A stretch of 64,000 nt of DNA, from NCBI RefSeq assembly GCF_900116415.1, contig NZ_FPAP01000005.1, positions 62,001 through 126,000 of the forward strand. Reading direction: 5' to 3'. The position numbers and the translations under genes are program-made. This DNA is from Chryseobacterium formosense. Lineage in GTDB: Bacteria; Bacteroidota; Bacteroidia; Flavobacteriales; Weeksellaceae. Within the stretch, counting starts at the first letter, position 1, and the number at the start of each line of letters is the position of its first letter. Below the pieces are notes generated by a model that saw only the letters and a list, made by a program, of their open reading frames with translations, did not search any database and had not been told where the DNA came from. Shown here one piece after another: positions 36,917 through 44,133 of this stretch.

Positions 36917-37237
36917 TTGGGAAATTATTTATTACGAATTTAATGAAAATTTCAAAATTCTTCGCCGGAATTATTTTGAAGAAGTGGGCACGTTTAATTA
37001 TAAGAATTTCTAAAGACTTATCATTAAAGTAATTTGAAGCCGATATTATGATTGATTAAAATAATATTAAACTTTGAAAGGCTTAGGTTTAGGTTAATAT
37101 TTAAGAGTAAATGTCTGAAAATGTTTGAACAAAAACACGATTTATATTAATGTAAATCCAGCTTTAAGAAAGCATTTTGGAGAATTAGTAGAAATAAAAA
37201 AAACTTACTGTAATCAGTAAGTTTGTATAAAATTATG
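36917..37237. other. Gap between the tRNA cluster and the two-component genes
   Basis: A 321-base gap. It holds the tRNA-cluster terminator (37201-37224). The remainder is AT-rich and presumably carries the promoter of the response regulator, though I saw no full consensus. No gene. Confidence 0.5.
37197..37224 (-). terminator. Terminator of the tRNA cluster
   Basis: AAACTTACTG and CAGTAAGTTT form a perfect 10-bp stem with a 4-nt loop, followed by a T-run on the minus strand, 14 bases after the last tRNA. It cuts the cluster off from tuf. Confidence 0.9.
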
Positions 37238-37309
37238 AGCCAACTACGGGACTTGAACCCGTGACCTCTTCCTTACCAAGGAAGCACTCTACCGCTGAGC
37301 TAAGTCGGC
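37238..37309 (-). tRNA. tRNA-Thr (GGT)
   Basis: 72 nt. Acceptor GCCGACT/AGTTGGC (one G-T), anticodon stem CTTCC/GGAAG around TTGGTAA, giving GGT. CCA not encoded. Last gene of the seven-tRNA cluster and the only one present once. Confidence 0.97.
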
Positions 37310-37349
37310 TTAAACAAGAAAATCACACTAAAAAGCATGATTTCTGTTG

Positions 37350-37422
37350 AGCGGAAGACGAGGGTCGAACTCGCGACATTCAGCTTGGAAGGCTGACGCT
37401 CTACCAACTGAGCTACTTCCGC
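37350..37422 (-). tRNA. tRNA-Gly (TCC), copy 1
   Basis: 73 nt. Acceptor GCGGAAG/CTTCCGC, anticodon stem TCAGC/GCTGA around CTTCCAA, giving TCC. Identical to copy 2 at 37774-37846. It has its own promoter just upstream (37456-37486). Confidence 0.97.
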
Positions 37423-37455
37423 AATTTTGTTTCCAAAACTATTGGTAACGTTGTG

Positions 37456-37486
37456 CAAACTTAGGAAAAATCCTTTATTTATGCAA
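37456..37486 (-). promoter_or_regulatory. Promoter inside tRNA repeat, copy 1
   Basis: On the minus strand TTG (37486..37484), 20 bases, TAAGTTTG (37463..37456). It lies in the Tyr-Gly spacer and would drive tRNA-Gly and tRNA-Thr(GGT). The equivalent in copy 2 has kept both boxes. Confidence 0.6.
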
Positions 37487-37505
37487 CTTTTTCTAATATA
37501 AAATG

Positions 37506-37586
37506 TGGGGAGAGCAGGATTCGAACCTACGAAGCCGAAGCAACTGAGTTACAGTCAGTCCCATTTAGCCACTCTGGAATCTCCCC
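37506..37586 (-). tRNA. tRNA-Tyr (GTA), copy 1
   Basis: 81 nt, class II with long variable arm. Acceptor GGGGAGA/TCTCCCC, A discriminator, anticodon GTA within ACTGTAACT. Same sequence as copy 2. Confidence 0.97.
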
Positions 37587-37606
37587 AGATATTTTATATT
37601 AAATTG

Positions 37607-37680
37607 AGCTTCCAGAGGGATTCGAACCCACGACCCCGAGATTACAAATCACGTGCTCTGGCCAACTGAGCTATGGAAGC
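37607..37680 (-). tRNA. tRNA-Thr (TGT), copy 1
   Basis: 74 nt. Acceptor GCTTCCA/TGGAAGC, T discriminator, anticodon TGT in the loop TTTGTAA. Same sequence as copy 2 at 38034-38107. Confidence 0.96.
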
Positions 37681-37773
37681 AATTTAAACATTTCAACTGA
37701 GAGCTGTAAGAGAAAATCTACTCTTTTCTACATCAGTAGTAAAAAAAATCACGCCTTGAAGGTGTGAAATTTG

Positions 37774-37846
37774 AGCGGAAGACGAGGGTCGAACTCGCGA
37801 CATTCAGCTTGGAAGGCTGACGCTCTACCAACTGAGCTACTTCCGC
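37774..37846 (-). tRNA. tRNA-Gly (TCC), copy 2
   Basis: 73 nt, identical to copy 1 (37350-37422), offset 424 bases. Belongs to the second Thr-Tyr-Gly unit in the tandem duplication. Confidence 0.97.
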
Positions 37847-37879
37847 AATTTTGTTTCCAAAATCATTGGTAACAGTCTG

Positions 37880-37910
37880 CAAATTTAAAAAAATTCTTTT
37901 AAACTCGCAA
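37880..37910 (-). promoter_or_regulatory. Promoter inside tRNA repeat, copy 2
   Basis: On the minus strand TTG (37910..37908), 20 bases, TAAATTTG (37887..37880). The surrounding spacer has drifted from copy 1, yet both boxes and their spacing are kept, which suggests selection. Confidence 0.6.
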
Positions 37911-37932
37911 GACTTTTTTTTAATATAAAATG

Positions 37933-38013
37933 TGGGGAGAGCAGGATTCGAACCTACGAAGCCGAAGCAACTGAGTTACAGTCAGTCCCATTTAGCCACT
38001 CTGGAATCTCCCC
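37933..38013 (-). tRNA. tRNA-Tyr (GTA), copy 2
   Basis: 81 nt, identical to copy 1 (37506-37586), offset 427 bases. Long variable arm present. Confidence 0.97.
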
Positions 38014-38033
38014 AGATATTTTATATTAAATTG

Positions 38034-38107
38034 AGCTTCCAGAGGGATTCGAACCCACGACCCCGAGATTACAAATCACGTGCTCTGGCCAACTGAGCTA
38101 TGGAAGC
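38034..38107 (-). tRNA. tRNA-Thr (TGT), copy 2
   Basis: 74 nt, identical to copy 1. First gene of the cluster in reading order, 50 bases downstream of a -7 element at 38157-38164. Confidence 0.96.
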
Positions 38108-38156
38108 AATTTAAACAAAAAGAATTCAAAAGATCACTGTTCCTTTTTTGCGTGTG

Positions 38157-38164
38157 CAAATATA
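38157..38164 (-). promoter_or_regulatory. -7 element of the tRNA cluster
   Basis: TATATTTG on the minus strand, 50 bases before tRNA-Thr copy 2, in the GTGCAAATATA context shared with tuf. No TTG at 19-20 bases upstream. Confidence 0.45.
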
Positions 38165-38217
38165 GAACGGATTTTTTGAATTCTAAAACTTTTCGAGAAG
38201 TTTTTTTGCTTTTTTTA

Positions 38218-38508
38218 TTAAGCCAATTCTTTTTTCTTGATTAACAGTTTCTTAGCAGTATCAACACATTGATCTAAACTTTCTTCAAAACTTGCGGTTG
38301 TTTTTTTTACTACGATATCATCTCCCGGCACGACCAAAATCAATTCGGTGGTTTTATTTGATTTGTCTGAATTATTTTCAACTTTCAAGAACACTTTGCA
38401 TTCCTGAATTTTGTCATAAAACGTGTCTAGTTTGCTTACTTTTTTGTCAACATGTGACTCTAGTGGTTCGTGTGGAGTTAAGCCGATTGCTTGTACTGAA
38501 ATCTTCAT
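38218..38508 (-). CDS. hpf: Ribosome hibernation promoting factor (short form)
   Basis: 96 residues, the HPF/RaiA fold only: MKISVQAIGLTPHEPLESHV at the start and SFEESLDQCVDTAKKLLIKKK at the end. It binds the 30S decoding region in stationary phase and inactivates ribosomes. It lacks the C-terminal dimerisation domain of long HPF. Its ATG overlaps the xerC stop by 4 bases, so the two are coupled, an order conserved in Bacteroidetes. Confidence 0.92.
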   Translation of the reverse strand: MKISVQAIGLTPHEPLESHVDKKVSKLDTFYDKIQECKVFLKVENNSDKSNKTTELILVVPGDDIVVKKTTASFEESLDQCVDTAKKLLIKKKELA

Positions 38509-39392
38509 AATTCTTCTTTTTTAATTGCTCTTGGATGAGCTTGATTAAACACTTTTTTCAACTGTTCTATATTGGCATTAGTGTACACCTGTGTGCTTGC
38601 AAGACTTGAATGACCCAATATTTTTTTAACTTTTGATATCTCTGCCCCATTGTCTAAAACATGCGTCGCGAAGCTGTGTCTTAAAATATGAGGACTTCTT
38701 TTTTGTTTAGAAGTTACAAGACTAAGGTACTTATTAACTACTACATAGACAAATTTTTCCGTGAGTTTTTTTCCCTTTTTATTGACAAAAAAATACTTTT
38801 TAAATTCATCTTGTGGTACACGTACTTTAAGATAGTCTTTAAGCAGATTGCTTAAAGTTTCGGAGATCGGAATATACCTTTCTTTATTTCCTTTCCCTAA
38901 AATCTTGAGCTCGTTTCCTTCTAAGTTTACACTTTCAAATATTAAGCCACAAAGTTCAGATTTCCGGATTCCGGTTTGGTACAAAGTTTCGACAATAGAC
39001 TTTTCTAAAACATCTTCTACCTCATCAAAAATTTTGGTCTGTAGAACTTCCATTTCATCCTGAGAGATAGGAATCTGCTTTTCCGGATAAAATTTTAAAG
39101 AAGAAATACTTTCAACAGGAGAAACTTTAATCTCACCAAGTTTTAAAAGAAACAAATAGAAACTACGGAGTGTAGAAAGCTTCCGGTTGACGGTACGTTT
39201 AGAAATCCCGTTCTCACTAAGCTCAACAACAAAATTGCGGATTACTTTTTTATTGGCTTTAAACAAATCTTCAGAACCTTCCGTTTTTATATAGAATGAA
39301 TGAAAATCTTCCAAATCCCGTCGATAACTGGTAATTGTATGGGGTGAATACCTCTTTTCGAATTGTAAATAATCTAAAAACTTGTCTACCAT
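38505..39392 (-). CDS. xerC: Tyrosine recombinase XerC
   Basis: 295 residues from MVDKFLDYLQFEKRYSPHT. The Met six codons earlier lies at the edge of the rpsU terminator and is unlikely. SAM-like N-terminal domain (1-85) and catalytic domain with Arg (TGIRKSEL), HILRHSFATH (His-x-x-Arg), GHSS and the nucleophile Tyr in TQVYTN. It resolves chromosome dimers at dif together with XerD. Its position between rpsU and hpf is the conserved housekeeping location, not a mobile element. Length is normal. Confidence 0.92.
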   Translation of the reverse strand: MVDKFLDYLQFEKRYSPHTITSYRRDLEDFHSFYIKTEGSEDLFKANKKVIRNFVVELSENGISKRTVNRKLSTLRSFYLFLLKLGEIKVSPVESISSLKFYPEKQIPISQDEMEVLQTKIFDEVEDVLEKSIVETLYQTGIRKSELCGLIFESVNLEGNELKILGKGNKERYIPISETLSNLLKDYLKVRVPQDEFKKYFFVNKKGKKLTEKFVYVVVNKYLSLVTSKQKRSPHILRHSFATHVLDNGAEISKVKKILGHSSLASTQVYTNANIEQLKKVFNQAHPRAIKKEEL

Positions 39393-39410
39393 ACTGTAAA
39401 TATAAAACAA

Positions 39411-39450
39411 AAAATCACTTCTTAAATATAACTATTCAAGAAGTGATTTT
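39411..39450 (-). terminator. Terminator after rpsU
   Basis: AAAATCACTTCTT and AAGAAGTGATTTT form a perfect 13-bp stem with a 14-nt loop, followed by T-rich sequence on the minus strand. It separates the highly expressed rpsU from xerC. Confidence 0.85.
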
Positions 39451-39472
39451 AGTATGTGTCTAAGAAAATTTC

Positions 39473-39670
39473 TTAAGCCTGCTCTTCCTTGCTTAATCCT
39501 CTTTGCTTATAAGCCGCTTTTAATCTAGCTTGTCTAAGAGTTACAGAAGGTTTGATAAACTGTTGTCTAGCTCTTAGCTGACGAACTGTACCAGTTTTGT
39601 CAAATTTTCTTTTATATTTTTTTAATGCTCTGTCGATAGACTCTCCGTCTTTTACTGGAATTATTAACAT
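39473..39670 (-). CDS. rpsU: 30S ribosomal protein S21
   Basis: 65 residues, strongly basic, with the S21 core VKDGESIDRALKKYKRKFDKTG followed by LRARQQFIKPSVTLRQARLKAAYKQ. S21 helps initiation at the 30S platform; in Bacteroidetes it has been linked to occlusion of the anti-Shine-Dalgarno end of 16S rRNA, which fits the lack of Shine-Dalgarno sites here. It faces away from ssrA across a 147-base spacer. Confidence 0.95.
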   Translation of the reverse strand: MLIIPVKDGESIDRALKKYKRKFDKTGTVRQLRARQQFIKPSVTLRQARLKAAYKQRGLSKEEQA

Positions 39671-39796
39671 ATATTACATCTCATTTTGGATTGCAAAAGT
39701 AAACGTTTTTTATTAAACCACAAAATTATCAGTACTTAAATTTCAATATTTCACAGAATATGATAAGAATATTAATTTAATTTAAACAAAAAACTC

Positions 39797-39804
39797 TATC
39801 TTTG
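39797..39804 (+). promoter_or_regulatory. -7 element of the ssrA promoter
   Basis: TATCTTTG, a TAnnTTTG match 13 bases before the mature 5' end of tmRNA, which leaves room for a short leader trimmed by RNase P. No clear -33 TTG. Confidence 0.5.
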
Positions 39805-39817
39805 TACCATTATTCAT

Positions 39818-40216
39818 GGGGTTGACTGGTTTCGACAGCAAGACCAATGGGTAAGTAAGCATGCAGAGAACCGTAGCGCGATCTCTATAATCCCTTGCTA
39901 CAAAATTTTAACTGGCAACGAAGAGTTCGCTCTTGCAGCTTAATATCGAAGTATAGTAGATCAAGCGTTTTCCCGAAGATTTCAGTAGGGAAGCAAGATA
40001 TTCCACAATCGCTCTGTTCTGCGGCGTTTGATCATGGGATATAGGAATGCGGAAATAAGGTTTTAGACACTTCGGCTAAAGCTCGAAAACCTCAGAAGAT
40101 AAGCTGGAAGTTGGGCGTCTGCTCTCTGCTTTCAGTCGAAAACCAATAGTAGAATAAGCATGTAGAAAGCTTATGTATTGCTTGTTTGGACGAGGGTTCG
40201 AATCCCTCCAACTCCA
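39818..40216 (+). ncRNA. ssrA: tmRNA
   Basis: About 399 nt. The tRNA-like part is closed by GGGGTTG and CAACTCC, with TTCGAATCC in the T arm; CCA is not encoded. The reading frame at 39914-39943 encodes a tag GNEEFALAA followed by TAA. Pseudoknot-like pairings follow. tmRNA rescues stalled ribosomes and marks the broken product for ClpXP. It is divergent from rpsU. Confidence 0.97.
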
Positions 40217-40227
40217 CTTTTTAAACT

Positions 40228-40264
40228 AAAGAGAATTTGTAAACATTACATTTTCTCTTTTTTT
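40228..40264 (+). terminator. ssrA terminator
   Basis: AAAGAGAA and TTCTCTTT form an 8-bp stem with a long loop, followed by a T-run, 12 bases past the tmRNA 3' end. Confidence 0.75.
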
Positions 40265-40299
40265 ATACAATTTATTTTACCACATATTAGATATTTAAA

Positions 40300-40329
40300 G
40301 TTCTTGCTTAAAAAAATTCAAGCAAGAAC
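40300..40329 (-). terminator. Terminator of the CqsA-like gene
   Basis: GTTCTTGCTT and AAGCAAGAAC form a perfect 10-bp stem with a 10-nt loop, followed by CTTTAAATAT on the minus strand, 25 bases past the stop at 40354. Confidence 0.7.
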
Positions 40330-40353
40330 AAAATAAATCCCATATAAAAAACT

Positions 40354-41559
40354 TTATATTTTAAGTACCGAAAAAGCTTTTTCACAGGCCGCAGCAACAT
40401 ATTCGAGTTGATTAAGCTGCAATTCCGAGTGAAGAGAAAATCGCAAAACAGGTCTCTTTTTCGAAGTGGCAGGTGTGCAGAAAGGAGCTCCAAAAACCTG
40501 TTCGTTTTCTAAAATTTCTTTCAAAAGCATGATTTTGCTTTCAGAATTAGCTTTAAGGGCAATTATTTGTGACTGGCTCTCGTTTACATCTATTCCTTTT
40601 TCCTGCAAAAAACTCTTTAATTGTTTTGAATTATGATCTAATTTCAATCTCTTGTCGTTTCCTGTTTCCGAATTGATCAAATCTAGTACAGTATTTAAAC
40701 TTTTAATATCAAAAGGCATTAATGCAGAACTGAATATTTGCGGTTTGGAAGTCACATTAAAGAAATCTCCGAATTCTTCCGGACATAAAATTAAGCCAGC
40801 ACGTGAAGCAAAAGCTTTAGCCAGACTCGCCGTCCTAAACAAAACAACATCTGTAATTCCCAATTCTACAACGAGTCCTTTTCCATTCGGACCATGGGTT
40901 CCCAATGAATGGGACTCATCTACTACCAAAGTACAATGTTTCGTTCTAGCAATTTCTGCAATATCTGACAAAGGAGCCACACTTCCGTCGCTGCTGTACA
41001 CAGAATCCACAACGATTATTCCCGCGCCATGCTCTTCAATCTTTCTTTTCAGATAGTTAATATCATTATGTAAAAAAGGGATCGCTTTGCCGTTTCCAAG
41101 ACGAATACCGTTCCAGAGGCTCATGTGCGCCATCATATCAATATACACCGGAACATCCGTATCTTCTACCAACGCCTGCAAAAGACCAAGATTCGCCACA
41201 TATCCTGACTGACAAAGCAAGGCTGATTCAGATTCAAAAAAAGAAGCCATTCTTTTTTCCAGAACAGCTTGAGGCGCATCACCATGAATGAAGGAAGCCG
41301 ACATCAAAGGTGTTCCGGGAGTCTCATCAAATTTTTGAGTTTCAGAGTTTAGAATTTCAAAATCTCTGAACAAGTGCAGATAATCATTACTTGATAGATT
41401 AATTGAATTTTCGGAAGGAATTGCTCCACGAAGAATATGCTTTCCGTTCCATTCTTTATGCAAGCGGTTTACATAAAAGTCATCCATTTTATCTAAAAGG
41501 AAATTGGGAAATTTCTTTCGGTAGTTTTCCGAAAGAGAATGAGGGAGGTTCATTTTCAT
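40354..41559 (-). CDS. CqsA-like alpha-oxoamine synthase (PLP enzyme)
   Basis: 401 residues, fold type I PLP enzyme of the alpha-oxoamine synthase family (BioF, KBL, serine palmitoyltransferase, CqsA). PLP Lys248 sits in ASLAKAF; Asp214 and His217 are in VDESHSLGTHGPNG. Several blocks match what I remember of Vibrio CqsA, which makes the autoinducer CAI-1 from acyl-CoA and SAM: MSASF, AHMSLW, GIIVVDSVYSSDGSVAPL, SQSQIIALK and VFGAPFCTPATSK. BioF and KBL lack several of these. Alternatives are a sulfonolipid (capnine) synthase using cysteate and acyl-ACP, known in this group, or another 2-amino-ketone synthase. It is a single gene with its own terminator; no cqsS-like kinase is nearby. Confidence 0.75.
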   Translation of the reverse strand: MKMNLPHSLSENYRKKFPNFLLDKMDDFYVNRLHKEWNGKHILRGAIPSENSINLSSNDYLHLFRDFEILNSETQKFDETPGTPLMSASFIHGDAPQAVLEKRMASFFESESALLCQSGYVANLGLLQALVEDTDVPVYIDMMAHMSLWNGIRLGNGKAIPFLHNDINYLKRKIEEHGAGIIVVDSVYSSDGSVAPLSDIAEIARTKHCTLVVDESHSLGTHGPNGKGLVVELGITDVVLFRTASLAKAFASRAGLILCPEEFGDFFNVTSKPQIFSSALMPFDIKSLNTVLDLINSETGNDKRLKLDHNSKQLKSFLQEKGIDVNESQSQIIALKANSESKIMLLKEILENEQVFGAPFCTPATSKKRPVLRFSLHSELQLNQLEYVAAACEKAFSVLKI

Positions 41560-41788
41560 GATATGGTGTTTTAATGTTTTTTTTACAGGCTCCTTCTTTA
41601 AAAACCATTAAACATATAAATCCACCACATTATAATAAACAAGAAGAAGACTTAAAATAAGAGCAGAAATTTTACAGCTCAAATTTCAAAGCACTAAAAT
41701 TAGTATTTTTTTGTTATATAAATTAACATAGTGAATTATTATTAACGATTATACTAATAAAATTTAATACATCACCAATTCTGAAATA

Positions 41789-42280
41789 TCAGATCTTTAA
41801 ACCTATTTTCTTCAAGGCAGCTTTAGTCAGAAATATTTCATCAAATCGGATAAGAGATTCTACAGTATTAAAGCCTTGAAAAATGTTTTCTGTTTTGCTG
41901 AATGACAATTCCACATTATGGTCATAGGAAGCAACAATTCTCACGACAGAAAAACCATTGTATGCAACTTTAAAATCTCCGAAAAGACACTTATCTTTTG
42001 CCTTTTGATAAGCTTTATATTCGTTAAGTTCCGTCTGATCTTCATCATCAATAATCTGATTATGGGCAAGAGATTTCCAGCTGTCAAAACTCTTAGGTTC
42101 TTTCAGAATATTTCCTGATCGATCTACAGGTACAAACATATTTAAAGCAAGTGGCAATCTGAGAAAATTTGCATAATTATTCATAAGATTAAGTGTATGA
42201 AGATCTGCATAACCTTCATGAGAATAATATTCAATCACAAAATCTATCATAGGAACAAGCTTAAGAGCAGTAGCCGACAT
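41789..42280 (-). CDS. Hypothetical protein, upstream of the CqsA-like gene
   Basis: 163 residues, soluble, no signal or membrane segment. Sequence such as IDFVIEYYSHEGYADLHTLNLMNNYANFLRLPL suggests helices, followed by a beta-rich second half (FKVAYNGFSVVRIVASYDHN). I recognise no family. It reads in the same direction as the CqsA-like gene, 229 bases upstream, and has a good -7 element (TATATTTG, 42312..42305). Functional connection with its neighbour is unproven. Confidence 0.65.
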   Translation of the reverse strand: MSATALKLVPMIDFVIEYYSHEGYADLHTLNLMNNYANFLRLPLALNMFVPVDRSGNILKEPKSFDSWKSLAHNQIIDDEDQTELNEYKAYQKAKDKCLFGDFKVAYNGFSVVRIVASYDHNVELSFSKTENIFQGFNTVESLIRFDEIFLTKAALKKIGLKI

Positions 42281-42607
42281 TATTTAATGCTTAAAATTAG
42301 TCCACAAATATAGAATTTTACCTCGGCGGTTGTAACTGTAAAGGCTATTTTAAAATCAATCAAAATAACTTCAAATTATATAAACAACAATCACATGAAT
42401 GCGTAAAGGCTTATTTAAAACTAAAAGAAATAACTGACTAAAAAGACCTGAAAAATTCTCCGGAATATAAATCACTGATAACGAAATAAGTATCTCAAAA
42501 TATAATAAATAATAAATACTCTACCCACAAAAAAGACTAAAAAAATGTTTTATCGTAAAGAATTTTATATATTTGCACCATCTAACAATTAAAAAAAATA
42601 ATTTACT
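42281..42607. other. Divergent promoter region
   Basis: A 327-base gap between divergent genes. It holds a -7 element for the 163-residue gene (TATATTTG on the minus strand, 42312..42305) and one for acpP (TATATTTG on the plus strand, 42568-42575). No gene or strong hairpin in between. Confidence 0.6.
42568..42575 (+). promoter_or_regulatory. -7 element of the acpP promoter
   Basis: TATATTTG on the plus strand, 32 bases before the acpP ATG. A T-rich tract near 42545-42552 could replace the -33 box. Confidence 0.5.
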
Positions 42608-42847
42608 ATGTCAGACATTGCATCAAGAGTAAAAGCTATCATCGCTGATAAGCTTGACGTTGAAGAAACAGAAGTAACTCCTGAGGCTAGCTTCACAAAT
42701 GATTTAGGAGCAGACTCACTAGATACAGTTGAGTTAATCATGGAATTTGAAAAAGAATTTAATATTCAAATCCCTGATGACCAAGCTGAAAAAATTACTA
42801 CTGTAGGGCACGCTATCGCTTATATAGAAGAAGTAGTAAATAAATAA
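42608..42847 (+). CDS. acpP: Acyl carrier protein
   Basis: 79 residues, acidic, with the DSL site (Ser37) for the phosphopantetheine arm in [18 protein letters not shown]. Carries growing acyl chains in fatty acid synthesis. First gene of acpP-fabF-rnc, in the classical order, 31 bases before fabF. Confidence 0.98.
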   Translation: MSDIASRVKAIIADKLDVEETEVTPEASFTNDLGADSLDTVELIMEFEKEFNIQIPDDQAEKITTVGHAIAYIEEVVNK

Positions 42848-42878
42848 TATTCTTCAACAAAGAAAATTTTAAAAGTTT

Positions 42879-44123
42879 ATGGAATTAAAAAGAGTAGTTG
42901 TAACCGGTTTTGGCGCAATAACACCCGTCGGTAATAATGCGAATGAATACTGGGAAAGCCTTGTAAAAGGCAAGAGCGGAGCCGCTCCTATTACTCTTTT
43001 TGATGCCACAAACTTCAAAACAAGGTTCGCTTGTGAGGTGAAAAACTTCAATCCATTAGACCATTTCGATAAGAAAGAAGCTAAAAAAATGGATAGAAAC
43101 ACCCAGCTTGGATTGGTTGCTGCAAGAGAGGCAGTAAGTCATTCAAAAATCATGGAAGACAATGTTGATAAAAACAGAGTCGGAGTGATTTGGGGATCAG
43201 GAATTGGTGGTTTGGAGACTTTCGAAACTGAAGTTTTGGGATGGGCAAATACAGACATCCCGAGATTTAATCCTTTCTTTATTCCTAAAATGATTGCGGA
43301 CATTACACCTGGTCATATTTCTATTGAATATGGTTTTCATGGTCCCAATTACACTACAGTTTCTGCTTGTGCATCATCAGCAAATGCATTAATTGATTCT
43401 AAAATGCTTATTCAGCTCGGTAAAGCAGACGTTATCGTTTGCGGGGGTTCTGAAGCTGCCGTTACGGCAAGTGGCGTTGGCGGATTTAATGCAATGATGG
43501 CACTTTCAACAAGAAACGATGATCCTACAACTGCATCAAGACCTTTCGACAAAGACAGAGATGGATTTGTTTTAGGAGAAGGAGCAGGCTGTATCATCCT
43601 TGAAGAGTACGAACACGCTGTGAAGCGTGGTGCAACAATCTATGCAGAATTATTGGGTGGCGGTATGAGTGCAGACGCACATCATATGACGGCACCTCAT
43701 CCTGAAGGTTTAGGAGCTTATCTGGTAATGAAAAATTGTCTGGAAGATGCAGGATTAACTACTGATGAAGTAGATCACATCAACATGCATGGTACATCTA
43801 CTCCATTAGGAGACATTGCAGAATCCAGCGCAATCTCAAAATTATTGGGTGAGCACGCTTACGACATTCAGATTAATTCTACAAAATCAATGACGGGTCA
43901 CCTTTTGGGTGCAGCCGGAGTTATTGAAGCAATTGCTGCTTTAGGAACTATTATTCATGGTGTTGTTCCTCCTACCATCAACCATTTTACTGATGATGAG
44001 AACATCGACAGCAGATTGAATTTCACATTCAATGAAGCTGTAAAAAAAGATGTAAAAGTAGCCATGAGTAATACTTTTGGATTTGGTGGGCACAATGCCT
44101 GCGTTCTGTTTAAGAAAATCTAA
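42879..44123 (+). CDS. fabF: Beta-ketoacyl-ACP synthase II
   Basis: 414 residues with the condensing-enzyme triad: Cys164 (VSACASSANA), a His in NMHGTSTPLGD and a His in the closing GFGGHN; KSMTGHLLGAAG is present. It elongates acyl-ACP with malonyl-ACP. Follows acpP and precedes rnc by 10 bases. Confidence 0.97.
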   Translation: MELKRVVVTGFGAITPVGNNANEYWESLVKGKSGAAPITLFDATNFKTRFACEVKNFNPLDHFDKKEAKKMDRNTQLGLVAAREAVSHSKIMEDNVDKNRVGVIWGSGIGGLETFETEVLGWANTDIPRFNPFFIPKMIADITPGHISIEYGFHGPNYTTVSACASSANALIDSKMLIQLGKADVIVCGGSEAAVTASGVGGFNAMMALSTRNDDPTTASRPFDKDRDGFVLGEGAGCIILEEYEHAVKRGATIYAELLGGGMSADAHHMTAPHPEGLGAYLVMKNCLEDAGLTTDEVDHINMHGTSTPLGDIAESSAISKLLGEHAYDIQINSTKSMTGHLLGAAGVIEAIAALGTIIHGVVPPTINHFTDDENIDSRLNFTFNEAVKKDVKVAMSNTFGFGGHNACVLFKKI

Positions 44124-44133
44124 TTATTACTGA

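Larger units (their letters stand above)
37350..38107 (-). repeat. Tandem duplication of a Thr-Tyr-Gly tRNA unit
   Basis: Two direct copies, about 37350-37690 and 37774-38117, with offset 424-427 bases. The tRNA genes are identical; the spacers share AATTTTGTTTCCAAAA and ATTGGTAAC but have drifted by substitutions and a 3-base indel. E. coli and most relatives carry the unit Thr-Tyr-Gly-Thr once. Confidence 0.95.

Noticed and set aside
37200..38110. CRISPR-like array (repeated blocks with spacers)
   Set aside because: The repeats are tRNA genes in a tandem duplication, with only two copies.
38505..39392. Integrase of a mobile element using the nearby tRNA genes
   Set aside because: Position between rpsU and hpf and the sequence are those of the housekeeping XerC; no other element genes are present.
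40354..41559. Biotin synthesis gene bioF
   Set aside because: No bioA, bioB or bioD nearby, and the distinguishing blocks fit CqsA better than BioF.
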